Shown here one piece after another: positions 48,176 to 60,700 of a DNA stretch of 64,000 nt. Location: the NCBI GenBank assembly GCA_020137815.1, contig CM035360.1, positions 315,001 to 379,000 on the forward strand, read 5' to 3'. Within the stretch, counting starts at the first letter, position 1, and each line of letters starts with the position of its first letter. The notes under the pieces were generated by a model that made no database searches, had not been told where the DNA came from, and saw nothing but the letters and a program-made list of their open reading frames with translations. The DNA is from Hormiphora californensis. Lineage: Eukaryota; Ctenophora; Tentaculata; Cydippida; Pleurobrachiidae. Made by a program: the position numbers and the translations under genes.

Positions 48176-51100
48176 ATGTCTGATGATGTCTTTACCATTG
48201 GGAGAAAGTTGGATTCAATTATAAAGGACAAGGATTACAATGAAGACAATGTGACTGATCTACTGAAGGCCCTGCAAAGCCTTCCCATGACCCTTGACAT
48301 GCTGGAGGTGAGCCATTTACACTGCAGTTAATCCTCGATTTACCGGGGCTGGATAAATGCACAGTAAATCGAGGTGTGGCTGTTGTAAGCTAGCAAACCT
48401 AATAATTTAGTTGTCCCATTTATCTTTTTCCAAAAAAACTTTATCAGATTTAAAACGACTTCAAATTAATAAAAAAAACATCCCTTTTTCAGAAAACCCG
48501 GGTTGGTCTCTCCGTGAATACGATACGAAAGAGAACACAGAACCCCGAGCTGGCATCCCTTTCAAAAACCCTGGTTAAACGGTGGAAGAAGCTTGTTCCC
48601 GTTGTTACTACCACAACCAGTCGTCCTAAGGAAACTATTAAATCAGAAGAGAAAATGGAACAGGTTGGAAGAGATTTGTATACAAAACTTACAAATACAA
48701 ACAAACACGAGTGTTTTAACAGAAAACGGGGGGGGGGGGGGATCCCATGGTATACTTTGGTATACTTTGGCACTTTCCACAACTTTTTCAGCGATTTTCC
48801 ATATACCAAAGTATACCAAAGTATACCAAGGTGTACCAAAGTATACCATAAAAATCTTGAAAATGGTAAAATTTAAGCGATAAAATAAAATAATTGACTA
48901 AATTTGTAAAACTACATCCATATTTCGTTATAAATTGGTAATATAAAGCTTATTAAACCAATTTTTACGTATATTACATCATCCGGCTAGTGCTCAAGGC
49001 TGGCCACTCAGTGGCAGGGTTCGATTCCCGGTGAAAAATTTTTGGAGACTTTACCAAATAATATTTGAACATTTTCTTGACTTTTTAAAAAGTTTCTTAT
49101 CATACTCAAATGGGTCCCAATTTGTCAAATCCCAGTTTTCTGACTCATCATTTTATAGGCAAAATATTTTTCCACTAGTCTATGAATTTAGCCTATTTAG
49201 CACCAATTTTATGAGTTAAGAAAGTTTATACAAAATGTTTTAAAGCCTTAACTATTGTAAATTAACACATTAAAGTACGTAAAGCTATTAAAAAGATATG
49301 GTATACTTTGAAACTTGAAACTTGAAACTTGAAAAATAATTAAGGCTATCAACAAAACATGACCACCTCTCAAGAACACACATTTAAAACTGACTTTATT
49401 TTACAGTGCAAAAGTTCGATTATTAGTTTAATAAAATTAAATAAAAAACTTAAACGCAATTCATTTTAACAAAATCTACGCCCAACACTCTCGTCTCTTC
49501 TTTCTTCAGGTGGCCGGAGTTTCGCGGACGCACCCTCTTCAATGTAGCGTAGGCATTAATGTAACATTATAAAGATAATGAAACAAGCGAGCAAGCTCGT
49601 GCCCATTGACCACACCACAGTGCCTAAGCACCAAGATTTAGTGTCACTCACAATGCCCATACAGTTCTATCGAATTTCCATCGACCTCCCATGGTCCAAT
49701 CCAACACTGAGTTGTTATTCGCCCGCACATACCCAGGTGATGGTGGCTCATCTGGAATTTGGGCCAGAAAAGCGCCTAGCTCGGACTTAAATTTCTCCAT
49801 CTCAGTCTGATCTCGGACCGGTTTAGGTAGGCAGTTCCATAGCTTAGGACCTCTGGTGGAAAAGGAGCGATCGTACAATGACTGGATTTTAGCAGACTTG
49901 GAAACAGGCGGAGCGGGTACCCTAGCCTTAAATCCGCAACGACCGGTATCTTCAATTATGATCCCAATGTCATTTGGTACTAGACTCATCCTTAGCTTGA
50001 ACATATAGATCATGAAATAACGTTCGTGGCGTCGCTGAATGGACATGAGATGCAAGTCCTTGAGTCTCTCCCAGTAGTTCAGGTTCTCCCATATTTGAAA
50101 TACGGGAGGTAAATGTTCGTTGTACCGACTCAACCAGCTGTATCTGGCCAATAGCTACTGGCGCCCATAGTGGGCTGCAATAGTCGAGTATTGATCGTAT
50201 GAGTGATTTGTACAGGGTAAGCATGACTGTTCTGTCACGACTTTTAAAGACGCTGAGTGTCCATCCACACGTCTGCCGAGCCCTGGATACAGTTCTTCCT
50301 ATGTGCTCCGACCACGTCATTCCAGCATCTACAATAACACCGAGGTCTCTAACCCATGGAGATGCTTCCAGGGTATGCCCGCTGTTAGTTGTGTATGTAG
50401 ATAGTTCAGCAAAGAACGGGAGCTGTTGCAGGAAGGAGTCTACCCTGATACGATGAGTGATCAGTTCATATTTCTTCTCATTCAAAAGCATATTGTTAGA
50501 CTCGGCCCACCGTGTTACAGCCGTTAGGTCTTCTTGTAAGAGAAGGCAGTCTGCTACTGTTGATATTCTCTTCCCCAGCCGCGTATCATCGGCAAACAGG
50601 CTGACAATGGAGTGTTTCACACAGTCTGGTAGGTCGTTCACAAAAATGAGAAATAGTAACGGCCCCAGGACAGTTCCTTGCGGGACTCCACTGATGATGA
50701 TTCTGACACCGGATTTTGTGCCAGAAACTACAACTGTCTGTGTCCGATCAGTCAGAAATGATTCGATCCACTTACAGACTCCCTCAGAGAATCCATACCG
50801 CCTCAGTTTCCTCATTAGCAGACGTAGATCCACCCGATCAAACGCCTTACTAAAATCCAAATAGATGGTATCCGCTTCAGCATTTTCAAACAAGCATTGA
50901 TACATCTGGTCATAGTGTGCAAGAAGCTGGCTGAGACATGACCGACCCCCTCGGAAGCCGTGCTGTTGGCTGGTGAACATATCGTTACTTTCTAGGAATT
51001 CCACCATATGGTCCCTCATTACTCTCTCATAGCATTTAACAACGTGGGAAGTCAGAGTAACTGGTCGGTAGTTACAAGCTCTGGCTTTGTCACCTTTTTT

Positions 51101-54100
51101 AAAAAGAGGGGTGACGTTTCCCTGCTTGTAGAACTTTGGGCAGATACCGGTAGTGAATGACTCGGCCCAGAGTAGGGTCAGCGGGGAAGAGAGTTCCTCA
51201 GCACATTCTTTCAGTAACATGGCCGGTACTCCATCAGGCCCAGGGCTCGAATCAGGTTTGAGCTCAGAGAGCGCCTTGAGCATAAGCTGAGGAGTAGGAG
51301 TAAGACAAGGTTCGGGAACTTTTATCTGAGGAGGGACGAAAGAAGGATCCACTACATCAGGGTTTAACGGATTGCTAAAGTTTAGACAGAACTGATCCTG
51401 TAGTATATCAGCAATACTCTGGTCACTGGAAGTCAGTTCGTCATCAAACCCGTACATAAGAGGAATCCGGGAGCGTGACTTCGAGAATGACTTAGCATAC
51501 GAGTAAAAGTAATTCGGCTGGACCTTGATTCTCTGCACAGCTGCGTCTTCCTTTCGCTGACGGTCCTCCACCATTATCAGTTCTATTTGAGACATCACGG
51601 CTTCAATCTCTTTCCCCACTTCAACAGCTTTATCCACTTCACCCTTCTCTATTAGTGCATTTTGCCTGGCAAGTAGCTTAGGCTTTCGTCTACGGAGTCC
51701 ATTGTACGCTCTGGGCCTCTTGGTTGTAGTCTTTTTGAGAGGAACATGTTTCTTGCAGATTTCCAGAAGCTTAGCTGTAAAGATTTCAGGGAACTCCTCA
51801 AAAGTAGTGCAGCTGTCACGAAGCTGCTGCCAGTTGAAGTCAGAGATTGCCTCTTTCAGGTTCACGAAGTCTGCCTTGCGGAAATTGAGGGAATGGAAAC
51901 TATCTTCACAGAAGTTTAGACGTTTCCGTGGGTGAGGGCTGCCAGGGTTGTAGCTGAGAACAGCCTGAACAATCTGGTGGTCGGAGATGCTGCTATCTGG
52001 TGGGAATACCGATATGCTGCCAACAAGTTGTGTATCGTTGGTGAAGAATAAGTCAAGAATGTTCTCCCCCCTCGTGGGCTCAAGTACATGCTGAGTAAGA
52101 AAATTGTCCTCCGCAAATCTGAGTAACGGGTTTACCCCAACATCAACTGTATCTTTCCCACTGGCAGAGAGCTCGATCCAGTTAATACCCGGTGAGTTAA
52201 AGTCCCCGGATAAGAAGAAGTCGCAGTTGTCTGGTAATGTGGATTGGTACTGGTTGACGAATGCTAAAACTGCACAAGTACTCTTTACTGAAGCGTTGGG
52301 AGGGCGGTATACGACTGCAACAGCAGCATTGATGGTTTCAAATACACAGAAGGTAGCCTCACAAACTCCGTCGTCAAACAGATAGCTGGCTGAGATAGGG
52401 ATAGAATCCGCTGAGTATAGAAGTACCCCACCGCCAACACGGCCAGATCTATCCGACCGGGTGACGTTGTAACCCGGTATTACGATCTGTTCATTACAAT
52501 GGAATCCTTTAAGCCAAGTTTCCGTGACACACACAAATGATGCCGTGATACCAGACTTAGCCTGCTCATCGATGAAGAGTTCAAGTTTTTCCGTTTTAGT
52601 CTTTGACTTACTCCATGCACTGGGGTTCATCCCTTGAATGTTCAAACTTATGATGCTTGCTCTCGACTCTGTCTCCTGGCTTGTCTGACCATGAACATGG
52701 CATGTCGGTCTGCTTTGCAGAGGTCTCGGTTGATATACTGTCCCGACTCCGTCTTCTTTCCCCTCCCATTCATCGAGTAAAAATTCGCCGTTTTCTCATC
52801 CTTCATTTTGATTATCAGGGGGCGAGGACCTTGTTCAGCCGAAGGAGGATCTCCAGCTCGGAATACTTTGGTACTTTCCACATAATTTTTTGGGATTTTC
52901 CATATACCAAAGTATACCACAGTATACCATGGGATCCCCCCCAGAAAACAAATGTTTCACTACCAGCGGTAGATCATCAGCGGAACTGATGATCTACCGC
53001 TGGTAGTGAAACATTTGTTTTCTGTTAAAACACTCGTGTTTGTTTGTATTTGTACAGTACTCCAGGAAAATATCATTGCCCTGTCGAGTTCTCCTGAGGA
53101 CACAATCCCCACAAATCACAGTGATATACAAAACTTAAATATTTGATAAAATTAAGTTTAGTTTATCTTCCCACTCATCAGTCACCAATCCACTGTTCTA
53201 CCCTCCATTCTCTGTAACACCACTTCTTACCAGACTCGGGAAGAAGATACGGGCAGTGTTTCACCTAAAGAGGAGCCCTATCCAGAGGGAGTTGAGGACC
53301 TACAGGATCCCGTCAGGTATTAAGTGCGGGGGAGATAGAGAGAGTTCTGAGCAAGAAAGATAATTTAACGGTTGTGGACAGCATAGTGAAAAAGACTATA
53401 GGATTGGGACTTCCGATTGTTGTTTTTGATTAGCAGTCCTCCCTTATAATTTAAAGGTTTATATCATTTAACTTCAGGAACAAGTGTCGGGACCTACTGT
53501 ACAATGCAATGAAGAAACGGCGGGTTGATGAACGAACAACCCCTGCTAATGTTCTTCAAATTGCAAGTGAAATCGAAAAGTGTATTTTTAATGAAATGAG
53601 AGGAACGAATATGAAGTATAAAAACAGGATTAGGAGCAGGGTATCCAACTTGGGAGACGAGAAAAACCCTGACTTTATTGCTCTCGTTTTGAGTGGGAAG
53701 GTGTCACCAGATATGGTAGCCAAAATGTCACCCGAGGTAAACCTGCTGTGTTTTGTAGCTCCTATTACTTATTTATTTTCTGCCCTTTTCCTCCCACGGA
53801 GGGCTGGCAGACAGTCTGAACAACTCTGAACAACTATCCCACGCACCCCTTCGCAGCATGAATAAGACAGTCCTCCCCCATCAACAACCCAATCCCCTCC
53901 TTCTCCCCCATCTGATAACTCAATCTCTTCCTTTCCTCTATCTGTGCTCTGACAACTCAATCTCCCCACCAACAACTCCCTCCCTTCCCTCAGGAAATGG
54001 CAAGTCAGAAAATGAAGGACAAGAGGAGTGAATACCAGAAGGAGGCGATCAGAGAGGCTCAGATCCCTCTGACAGGGGGTAGTAAAACCAACCTGTTAAC

Positions 54101-54443
54101 GTGTGGAAAGTGCAAGAAGAATGAGGTGTTGTATAACCAGCTTCAGACCAGGAGTGCTGATGAACCCATGACTACGTTTTGTGTGTGTGAGAACTGTGGC
54201 CATCGGTGGAAGGTAAGGAAATGGGGGAGGGGGTTACAATTTGGGGTTTTGATGTCTTAAAGTTGTTTCTTTTAGTTGGGTTTATTCGTACACCCGCGAG
54301 ACTGTTATAAAGTTAAAACTTCTTTCTCCTTTCTAGTTCCTTTTTGTGTTCTCCTAATTACCCCTCCGACGACCCTGTTTTTCTCCTTTCTAGACTCTTG
54401 TGTCTTGTGTTCTCCTAATCCCCGTTTTCCCCAGTTCTGTTGA
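48176..54443 (+). CDS. TCEA1: Transcription elongation factor TFIIS
   Basis: Six exons (48176-48307, 48493-48663, 53234-53316, 53478-53736, 53994-54212, 54435-54443) give 290 residues, close to the human 301. Domain I (LW-type, residues ~1-80) has [20 protein letters not shown] and LVKRWKKLV. Domain II follows in exon 4 ([38 protein letters not shown]). Domain III is the zinc ribbon CGKCKKN through [13 protein letters not shown], with the invariant acidic hairpin RSADEP that reaches the RNA polymerase II active site. It stimulates transcript cleavage by arrested polymerase. The last coding exon has nine bases. Intron 2 (4.6 kb) is filled by mobile elements. The ATG follows ATTAG directly. Confidence 0.95.
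48983..49035 (+). other. tRNA-like stretch with B-box, possible SINE relic
   Basis: CAGGGTTCGATTCCCGGTG contains a consensus Pol III B-box/T-arm (GGTTCGATTCC). The preceding CTCAAGGCTGGCCACTCAG does not form a full cloverleaf that I can draw, so a complete tRNA is unlikely. Confidence 0.3.
49648..52645 (-). CDS. Non-LTR retrotransposon ORF (endonuclease plus reverse transcriptase), one frameshift
   Basis: The main frame (49970-52645, 891 residues) starts with an apurinic-type endonuclease ([29 protein letters not shown]) and continues into a reverse transcriptase ([72 protein letters not shown]). FADD is the catalytic box. The C-terminal part ([20 protein letters not shown] and beyond, to 49648) is in another frame, so a frameshift lies near 50090. 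The order and motifs fit the Jockey/CR1/Rex1 group. It is antisense to TFIIS. Confidence 0.92.
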
Positions 54444-55009
54444 AGATACAACAAACCAACAACACAGAACAAGAACTGAATAGCACCAGGATTTCAGCGC
54501 GGGAGAGAGAGTATTTAGCAAGAGACAGAATTACAGAATTACCCCTTGAGAATATCAGTAGGGGGTGAAATACATAGATATAGAGCCCAAACCATCGGGC
54601 TAAGATCTATAATATATTACCAACATTTCTATTTGTAACATTTATAATAATATCACCAATTGTTACTAATGTTGGTCCCAGTGTGAGAGGTGGTTATATA
54701 CCCAATTGACACCAAATTATTGTTTAATACTGTTTGACAACAATACAACTGAAATTATCAGAGTTTTACTATCCGTATCCCCTTCCAAAAGAAACACTGT
54801 TTATTATTTTCAGCTGAACAATTTTCAGTTAATAAATTAACACCCTGTATCTGACCAATAAACCTCACTAACTTTGTATCTCTAACCAATAATCATCTCT
54901 GACTCACTCTGTATCTAACCAATAAACATCTCTGACTAACTCTAAATCTCTGACTCACTCTGTATCTAACCAATAAACATCTCTGACTAACTCTGTATCA
55001 CTAAATAGG
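54444..55009. other. Short intergenic region with tandem repeats
   Basis: Repeats of CTCTGTATCTAACCAATAAA and CATCTCTGACT fill 54840-55000 and run up to an acceptor-like CACTAAATAG, one base before the ATP6 start codon. Confidence 0.7.
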
Positions 55010-56456
55010 ATGTTGAGCTGTTCTCGAGTGCTAACCCGGCAGATCACGGGAGCTGGGGCCCGATCCCTCCTTGCCGCTAACAGGAGTATTCACACAACCC
55101 TGGTGACCAAGGATGAAACCACTTCTCACGGTGCTCTCCTGACTGCTGCAGAGGGCATGAGGGTCATCCCAACCCGGGGCCAAGCTGCTAAAGAGAAACT
55201 CTACATGTTCATCCAGGTATGTATAACTTCTCCTACTACATGTCCTTCTTTAGCTAACCCCTACTACTCCTACTTGAAAGGCTACTTCTTTTCATTTGAG
55301 TAGTACCCAATCGATATGATATAATCAATATTTGATGATTATGGAAATTTCCCAAGCTGTGTTTTTGTGCACATTTTTGTACACAATGCAACTTGCAGTA
55401 CACGCAGCACTGCGTGTGTGACGCCCGGGAAAGTTCGATAGTGGTGGCGCGGCTATTGCTAGTTTTTGGTGCTGCGCGACATGATAAACCGCGCTACTGC
55501 TAGCATTTGTGTGCGTTGCTAGCCCCCAGAATCCGTCCCAGAGTCCGAGACACTTTCCTGGTTCCAAGATTTAACTTGCCTTGCCCCTCTCCTCCCCTAC
55601 GGGTTTAAACAAAATTGGGTGGCCTTTTTGACCATCTAACTACGACCTTTTTACAGGACCTGTGCAAGCAGAACCTTGGAGAGGATGGATACAAATACTT
55701 CCCCTTTGCTCTCGGTCTTTTCACCACTATTGGAGCATGCAACGTCGCCAACCTCCTGCCCTACGTTGAGATGCCAACTCAGGTTAGAAGCAGATACACA
55801 CTTAATTATTATTCCACGATTTTAAATCGATCTTTAGACTTAACTTGCCTTACTCGACCCTCTCTCCCGGCGGAGGGTTAGAACATAACAACTCTTAACT
55901 TGTTTACTCACAAACAAATCATTACAGATTATCGGTTGCACAGTTGCCATGAGTACTACCCTGATCGCTGGTCTGACAATCAAGTGTATCGCCAAACACA
56001 AGCTCGACTTTGCCTCCTTCTTCTTCCCTCCTGGTGCCCCTGTTGGTCTCGCTCCCCTTCTAGTCCCTGTCGAGACGGTGAGTCCATAAACTTTATCTTT
56101 TGTTAATTTTTGATTATTTCCATAAATTTTACCTTTGTTTGTTTTTAAACTCTGTTAAGATAATCTTCTCTAACACCCTTCTTCCTTCTCAGATCTCATT
56201 CTTCTCCCGGGCTGTCTCTCTAGGAGTTCGATTGGGTGCCAACCTGACTGCCGGACACATGATCATGCACATCATCTCTGATTTCGGTGCCCAGATGCTC
56301 GCCAGTGGAACTATCGGAGGTGGAATTGGTGGGGCATTCTGCTGCGCTGCCCTGGTGCCCATTACCATTTTGGAGATGGCTGTGGCGTGTGTACAGGCCT
56401 ATGTGTTCTGTATGTTGACCACTATGTACATGAAGGATGCTCATGAGCTCCATTAG
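55010..56456 (+). CDS. ATP6: Nuclear-encoded ATP synthase F0 subunit a (ATP6)
   Basis: Exons 55010-55216, 55657-55782, 55928-56077 and 56193-56456 join in frame to 248 residues. The C-terminal half carries the subunit a signature VRLGANLTAGHMIMH, including the essential Arg that faces the c-ring, and ILEMAVACVQAYVFCMLTTMYMKD-like final helices (TILEMAVACVQAYVF). Several hydrophobic segments precede it (YFPFALGLFTTIGACNVANL, VGLAPLLVPVE). The N-terminus (MLSCSRVLTRQITGAGARSL) is Arg-rich and lacks acidic residues, as a mitochondrial presequence should. In most animals this gene is in mitochondrial DNA. Introns and standard codons show it is a working nuclear gene, not a recent mitochondrial insertion. 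It serves proton translocation in the inner membrane. Confidence 0.92.
55845..55889. repeat. Short dispersed repeat (TTGCCTTACTCGACCC...GGGTTAGAACATAA)
   Basis: This is a compact 45-bp member of the family in an ATP6 intron. Confidence 0.6.
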
Positions 56457-57793
56457 AGACAGATAAAAAGGACAAAGGAGAGATGTGTGTTTGTCAAAGT
56501 CTGGAAAATAAGTTATTGATTTGAAATGTGTGTTTTCTACCTGTTTAGTTCGCCCATTCCAGATAGATCCGAGTCCTTGTATTTGTTTCTAAACTTTCCC
56601 ATGTGCAAGATTGTCGACCGCTCCTTGTCAGCGCCAAAAGTCACGCGCAAATATAAAACGCGCTTGCCGCGCACGCAATTTTCGTGGAATTTCAAAATTT
56701 CAGGAAATTCGATACGAATTTTCAAGTTTCAGTCTTCAGACTTCAGTTGGCATGCGCTGCTGCAGACCCCTAGTGCGTGCGTTTTCCATGGCTTCTGCAG
56801 CGTTGGCCAAAACAGCGGCTTGCCCCCTACGCCCCATCGGAACTAGACTCCTGACCGAGTCTTTCACCCCATACCCATTCTGTTAAGGGGGCGAACGCGA
56901 GTCGCGACTGACAGCCACGTTTGTCGCACCGAGTTACGATTGACCGCACTGGACAGGAAGGGGCATTGTTTGACCACCCCTAACCCCATATCTTTTCCAA
57001 ACATTTTCAAAATTGATGAACAGTTACTTAATTTTGCTGTCCCTGGGCCCTGCTACAAGCGGTGGCTCTGCCCGGACCCCCTCGCTAGCATCGTCCCGAA
57101 AACCAGTAACGTGGGTTAAGGGTTTGAACAAAACTGGCCACTGCATGACCATGTCATGAAGTGGATTAGTATAAGTATTAAATTATCTGGAAAATTGTGT
57201 GCTCATTATAATCCTGAATCCGCGTCTAGCAGCTAGCTGGGCATTGTTCTTCTTCTTCTTCGTTGTTAGTCAATTTAGTTGATCATCACCATTTATTCAC
57301 AACCCATACACTTTATTCACATGTTTCACAACCCATACACTCTTCACGCCACTACTGATATCAGATATAATGACTTACAATATCTGTGTCTCAGTAAACA
57401 GTCTCTGTCTCTCAATATGCAGTATATCTCTGTGTCTCAGTATCTCTCTGTCTCTCAATATATGCAGTATATCTCTCAGTCCCCCTTCCACATCTCTCTC
57501 CTCACACACTTGTACGCTGTCTTATCATTGCATACTGTGACAAACTGTTATCAGCTTCTTATAACGCATAGTCGCATTCGCTGTTCTCTTATCCATGTAT
57601 TTTACATATCCAGAACGCCCGCTATACTGTCAGGCCATTGCTCTGACCACAGTTCTCGCGCGCTATTTGAGAGAAGCGAGAATGGGTCAGGCCAATGCTC
57701 TGACAGCCGCTATATATGCTTTCCACTGACCCCACAAGATTGTTCTCTTTTACCTAGTAGAAAACTGTCTCTAGCTCTATATGTGAAAGGGGC
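56457..57793. other. Intergenic with one clean MITE
   Basis: A second copy of the CTGTCAGGCC...GCTCTGACAG MITE lies at 57627-57706, flanked exactly by CCGCTATA (57619-57626 and 57707-57714). ORFs in 56520-56890 look accidental. Low-complexity CTCAGTAT repeats lie at 57390-57480. Confidence 0.75.
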
Positions 57794-60700
57794 ATGTCTT
57801 TTGCACGATCCGAGCGGAAGGTCGCAACAGGTATGTTATTGTTGTTGTTATTGTTGTAGGACTTGGTGACGCAGTCCCCCCTCCACTAGGGCCGCGCGAA
57901 GCCGGGATGTCATCACCAACTGTAGGACCCCCACTTCTGGGGTTCACGTCGTCCCCTGGACCCCTGAGTGATTTACAACACCTTGCAACAGGTATAACAC
58001 CTAAAAAGGTGAAAGGAGAGAGCAGGAATGATAGTGAGATTGAGAACACGGTTAAGAACACACTTCACAGTGCCTGGACTCCTACAAAGGGAGGAACACT
58101 AAACAATCAGGTTGGTTCTTATCTTACTACACCAACAATACAAATTACAACTTGGTTCATTTCTCACTGTTTCAATTAGACCTTTTTTAGATCTTTTAAT
58201 CACCTCCTTTTTCCATTTCTATCCCTCTGTTCACGTGTCCTTGTTTCTTATTCGTTCTCCCTATATGCATTGTGTGTACACGACTGTGTGCCTGCAAAAA
58301 GAGAGTGTGTGCTTTCATCGGGCAGTGTAACTGTCATCACCTTCTTCTACACTGGGAGGGAGGGAGGGAGATGGAGGGATGGGAGGGAGAGAGATGGGGG
58401 AGAGATGGTGAGAGAGATGGGAGAGAGAGGGAGCAACATCAAAGAATAAAGGGAGAGAGATGGGGGAGAGGGAGAACTCATACACAGAAATAAAGGACAC
58501 ATATATTAGTCGGACAGTAGTGAGTAATTATTAGGCACTATAGCTACTACAAAAATCTCAGTTATACCTGAGGCTGCCGATGAAATTCTCCCTTTCCTTC
58601 TGGAAAAGTTCCCACCCCCAATCAGTGATAATCAGTTTGTGTGTGAAATTGAGTGGTGATTATCTGCAAGCAACAAAAACATGGTCTAATTGTACCTCCC
58701 ACACTGTAATTGAGTACGTGGGAAACTCTCCGGAGCTGCGATATCCGATCTCAAGACATAAAAACAAAATTGGGGTCTTCAAATTGGAAACAAGACCCTA
58801 ATATACATAGTGCGAGTATCAGCCAAACTCTCAACTTCAGCACTGATTCTCAGCAAAATTGAGACGTACTATAATACGGTCTTGATTGGTCTTACGAAAC
58901 GTCTCCCGTTACAAAGATTGATATACTAGATGGGGTATTATTATGTTAATTGGAATGTTACCATGGTAACATATAATTGGTTGGTGCATATATCACGCTA
59001 GAGAGAGTTCAACTTCCGGGTAGTGTCCCCTCCACCTTGTATAACACCCCTCATTTGTAGTATTGAACTGTATGTATTTGAATCGTGTAGTAGTACACCT
59101 AGTCTCTGTCCTATACTTCTGAAACACCCTGTGCACACCTTCTAAAGTGGTTGTCCTTATTGGAATGAAACCCCCAAAAAAAATTAAAAATAGCTTTAGT
59201 TTTCAAAAAAAAATTTTTGGGCACATCCCTTTTCATTTTGCTTCTAAATTTTCCCTGAGCCACTAATTGTAAGGGTTTGGAAAAGGGGGGTTTTTTCGCA
59301 AAATTATTCTTTTTAGGGGAAGGGGAGGGGAAAAGAGGTAAATTTAAGGGAGAAATAAAGTGGGGGGTTTTAAATAGGGGGGGGGACCAAAAAAAAGGAG
59401 AAGAGGGGGAATTGGAATGGGGAAGAAAGAGGGGATAAACAACCCACCAAATAAGGGGTTTTTTAAGTGTAAGTAAATTACTAAATGAAAATCTCATATA
59501 GGGGTTCCGATAAATTCCCTTCCTTTAAAACCCAACCCCTCAATGTAATGTTTGGGTTGTAAAATTAGTGGTATGGAAAAACAGGCAATTACTCCCAATG
59601 AATATGGGAAACCTACTTTTTTCCCCCGGCCCCCCAAAAAAAATTTTCTTTAAAATTGAAAAACCCAAGTGCAGATCCCCAATTAACTCAGGGGTTTCCA
59701 AAATTTGGGCCCAAACACTAGTCTGTTGTCCTTTTGGGGCATTTTTGCTGGAGGGAACATTTGTTTTTTAATGACATTTATGGTGGTTTTTTCCAGGAGA
59801 GGAACCGGTTCCCCCCCACTTGAAAAACCCCTTCTTTTTTATGTGGAGAAATTTAATTTAGTAGTGGTAAAACTTTCTTTGGAAACCCTTTCTTTTAATT
59901 TTTTCTTTTCCTTCTTTTTTAACCCTTGCAAGAGGATCAGATTTTCAGTAAAACGGGGTTTTTTGGGGGCGGAAAGTCGGCAGTGGAGGGTTGGGGAAAA
60001 AGGGGCCCCCCCTATGTTTGTTGGTCACTTCTGGCGGAATTTCCCGTATGGGTAATGACCCTTTTTGGCCCCGCTTGTTTGGTCGACCCCATCTGGTTTC
60101 GTCCTCAAATCTTCTCCTTCTTCATATTCTTATGTTTCGATAATTTGTCGTTTTCTGTGGCCCCTTCCTTCCTTGGGGTTGGGGTTGCTTCCCAAGTTTT
60201 CCGGGGGTTTTCCCCATCTTTTCCCCTTTCCCCCTTTCTCTTTTTTGGGCCTCTCTCTCTTCCCCTTATCCCTACTCTAACACCCGTCCTTTCGGCCCTT
60301 TAACATTTCGGGAATGAACGTTTTAAGACACTTCGAGAATCTGGGAAAGTTTCAAAAAGGTGGGATCTGGAAATTAAAGGAAAAAAGGGCTAAGAAACCG
60401 GGGTGGGGGTTTTTCACTTAGATGTGGCCCCTTTTTACACACACTGTTTTTTTTCAAAAAAGATCGTTATCATTTACGTTATACCAGATTATCATGATTA
60501 TCATTCACGTACCTTCTCGAAAAAAACCTTTTCCCTTGATTCACAACACAGGGGCCTGGAAGATTGTCTGTATGGCCTAGCACCAGTCATCTAACATCAA
60601 TATCAATCACTATCATTCATGTGGCATTCCATATTTCGTCAATCCTCGGAAACCACCATGATACACACAACATGAAGGTATTATAGTTCAGACCACACAC

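Larger units (their letters stand above)
48688..53060. mobile_element. Composite nest of inverted repeats in TFIIS intron 2
   Basis: TACAAATACAAACAAACACG through TTTTAACAGAAAAC (48689-48727) is repeated in inverse orientation near 53020-53058. Inside it, GGGGATCCCATGGTATACTT (from ~48738) is mirrored by ...GTATACCATGGGATCCCCCC (to ~52942), with repeated ACCAAAGTATACCA blocks on both sides. A short palindrome near 52955-53022 (centre GCGGAACTGATG) adds another layer. A non-LTR retrotransposon lies inside. Confidence 0.75.

Noticed and set aside
48728-48740. Poly-G run as a biological feature
   Set aside because: Homopolymer at a transposon junction; also 45361-45378 poly-C and 63016-63027 poly-C are likely simple slippage.
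59111-60303. ORFs in the homopolymer-rich block
   Set aside because: Sequence quality there is doubtful and the peptides show no family motifs.
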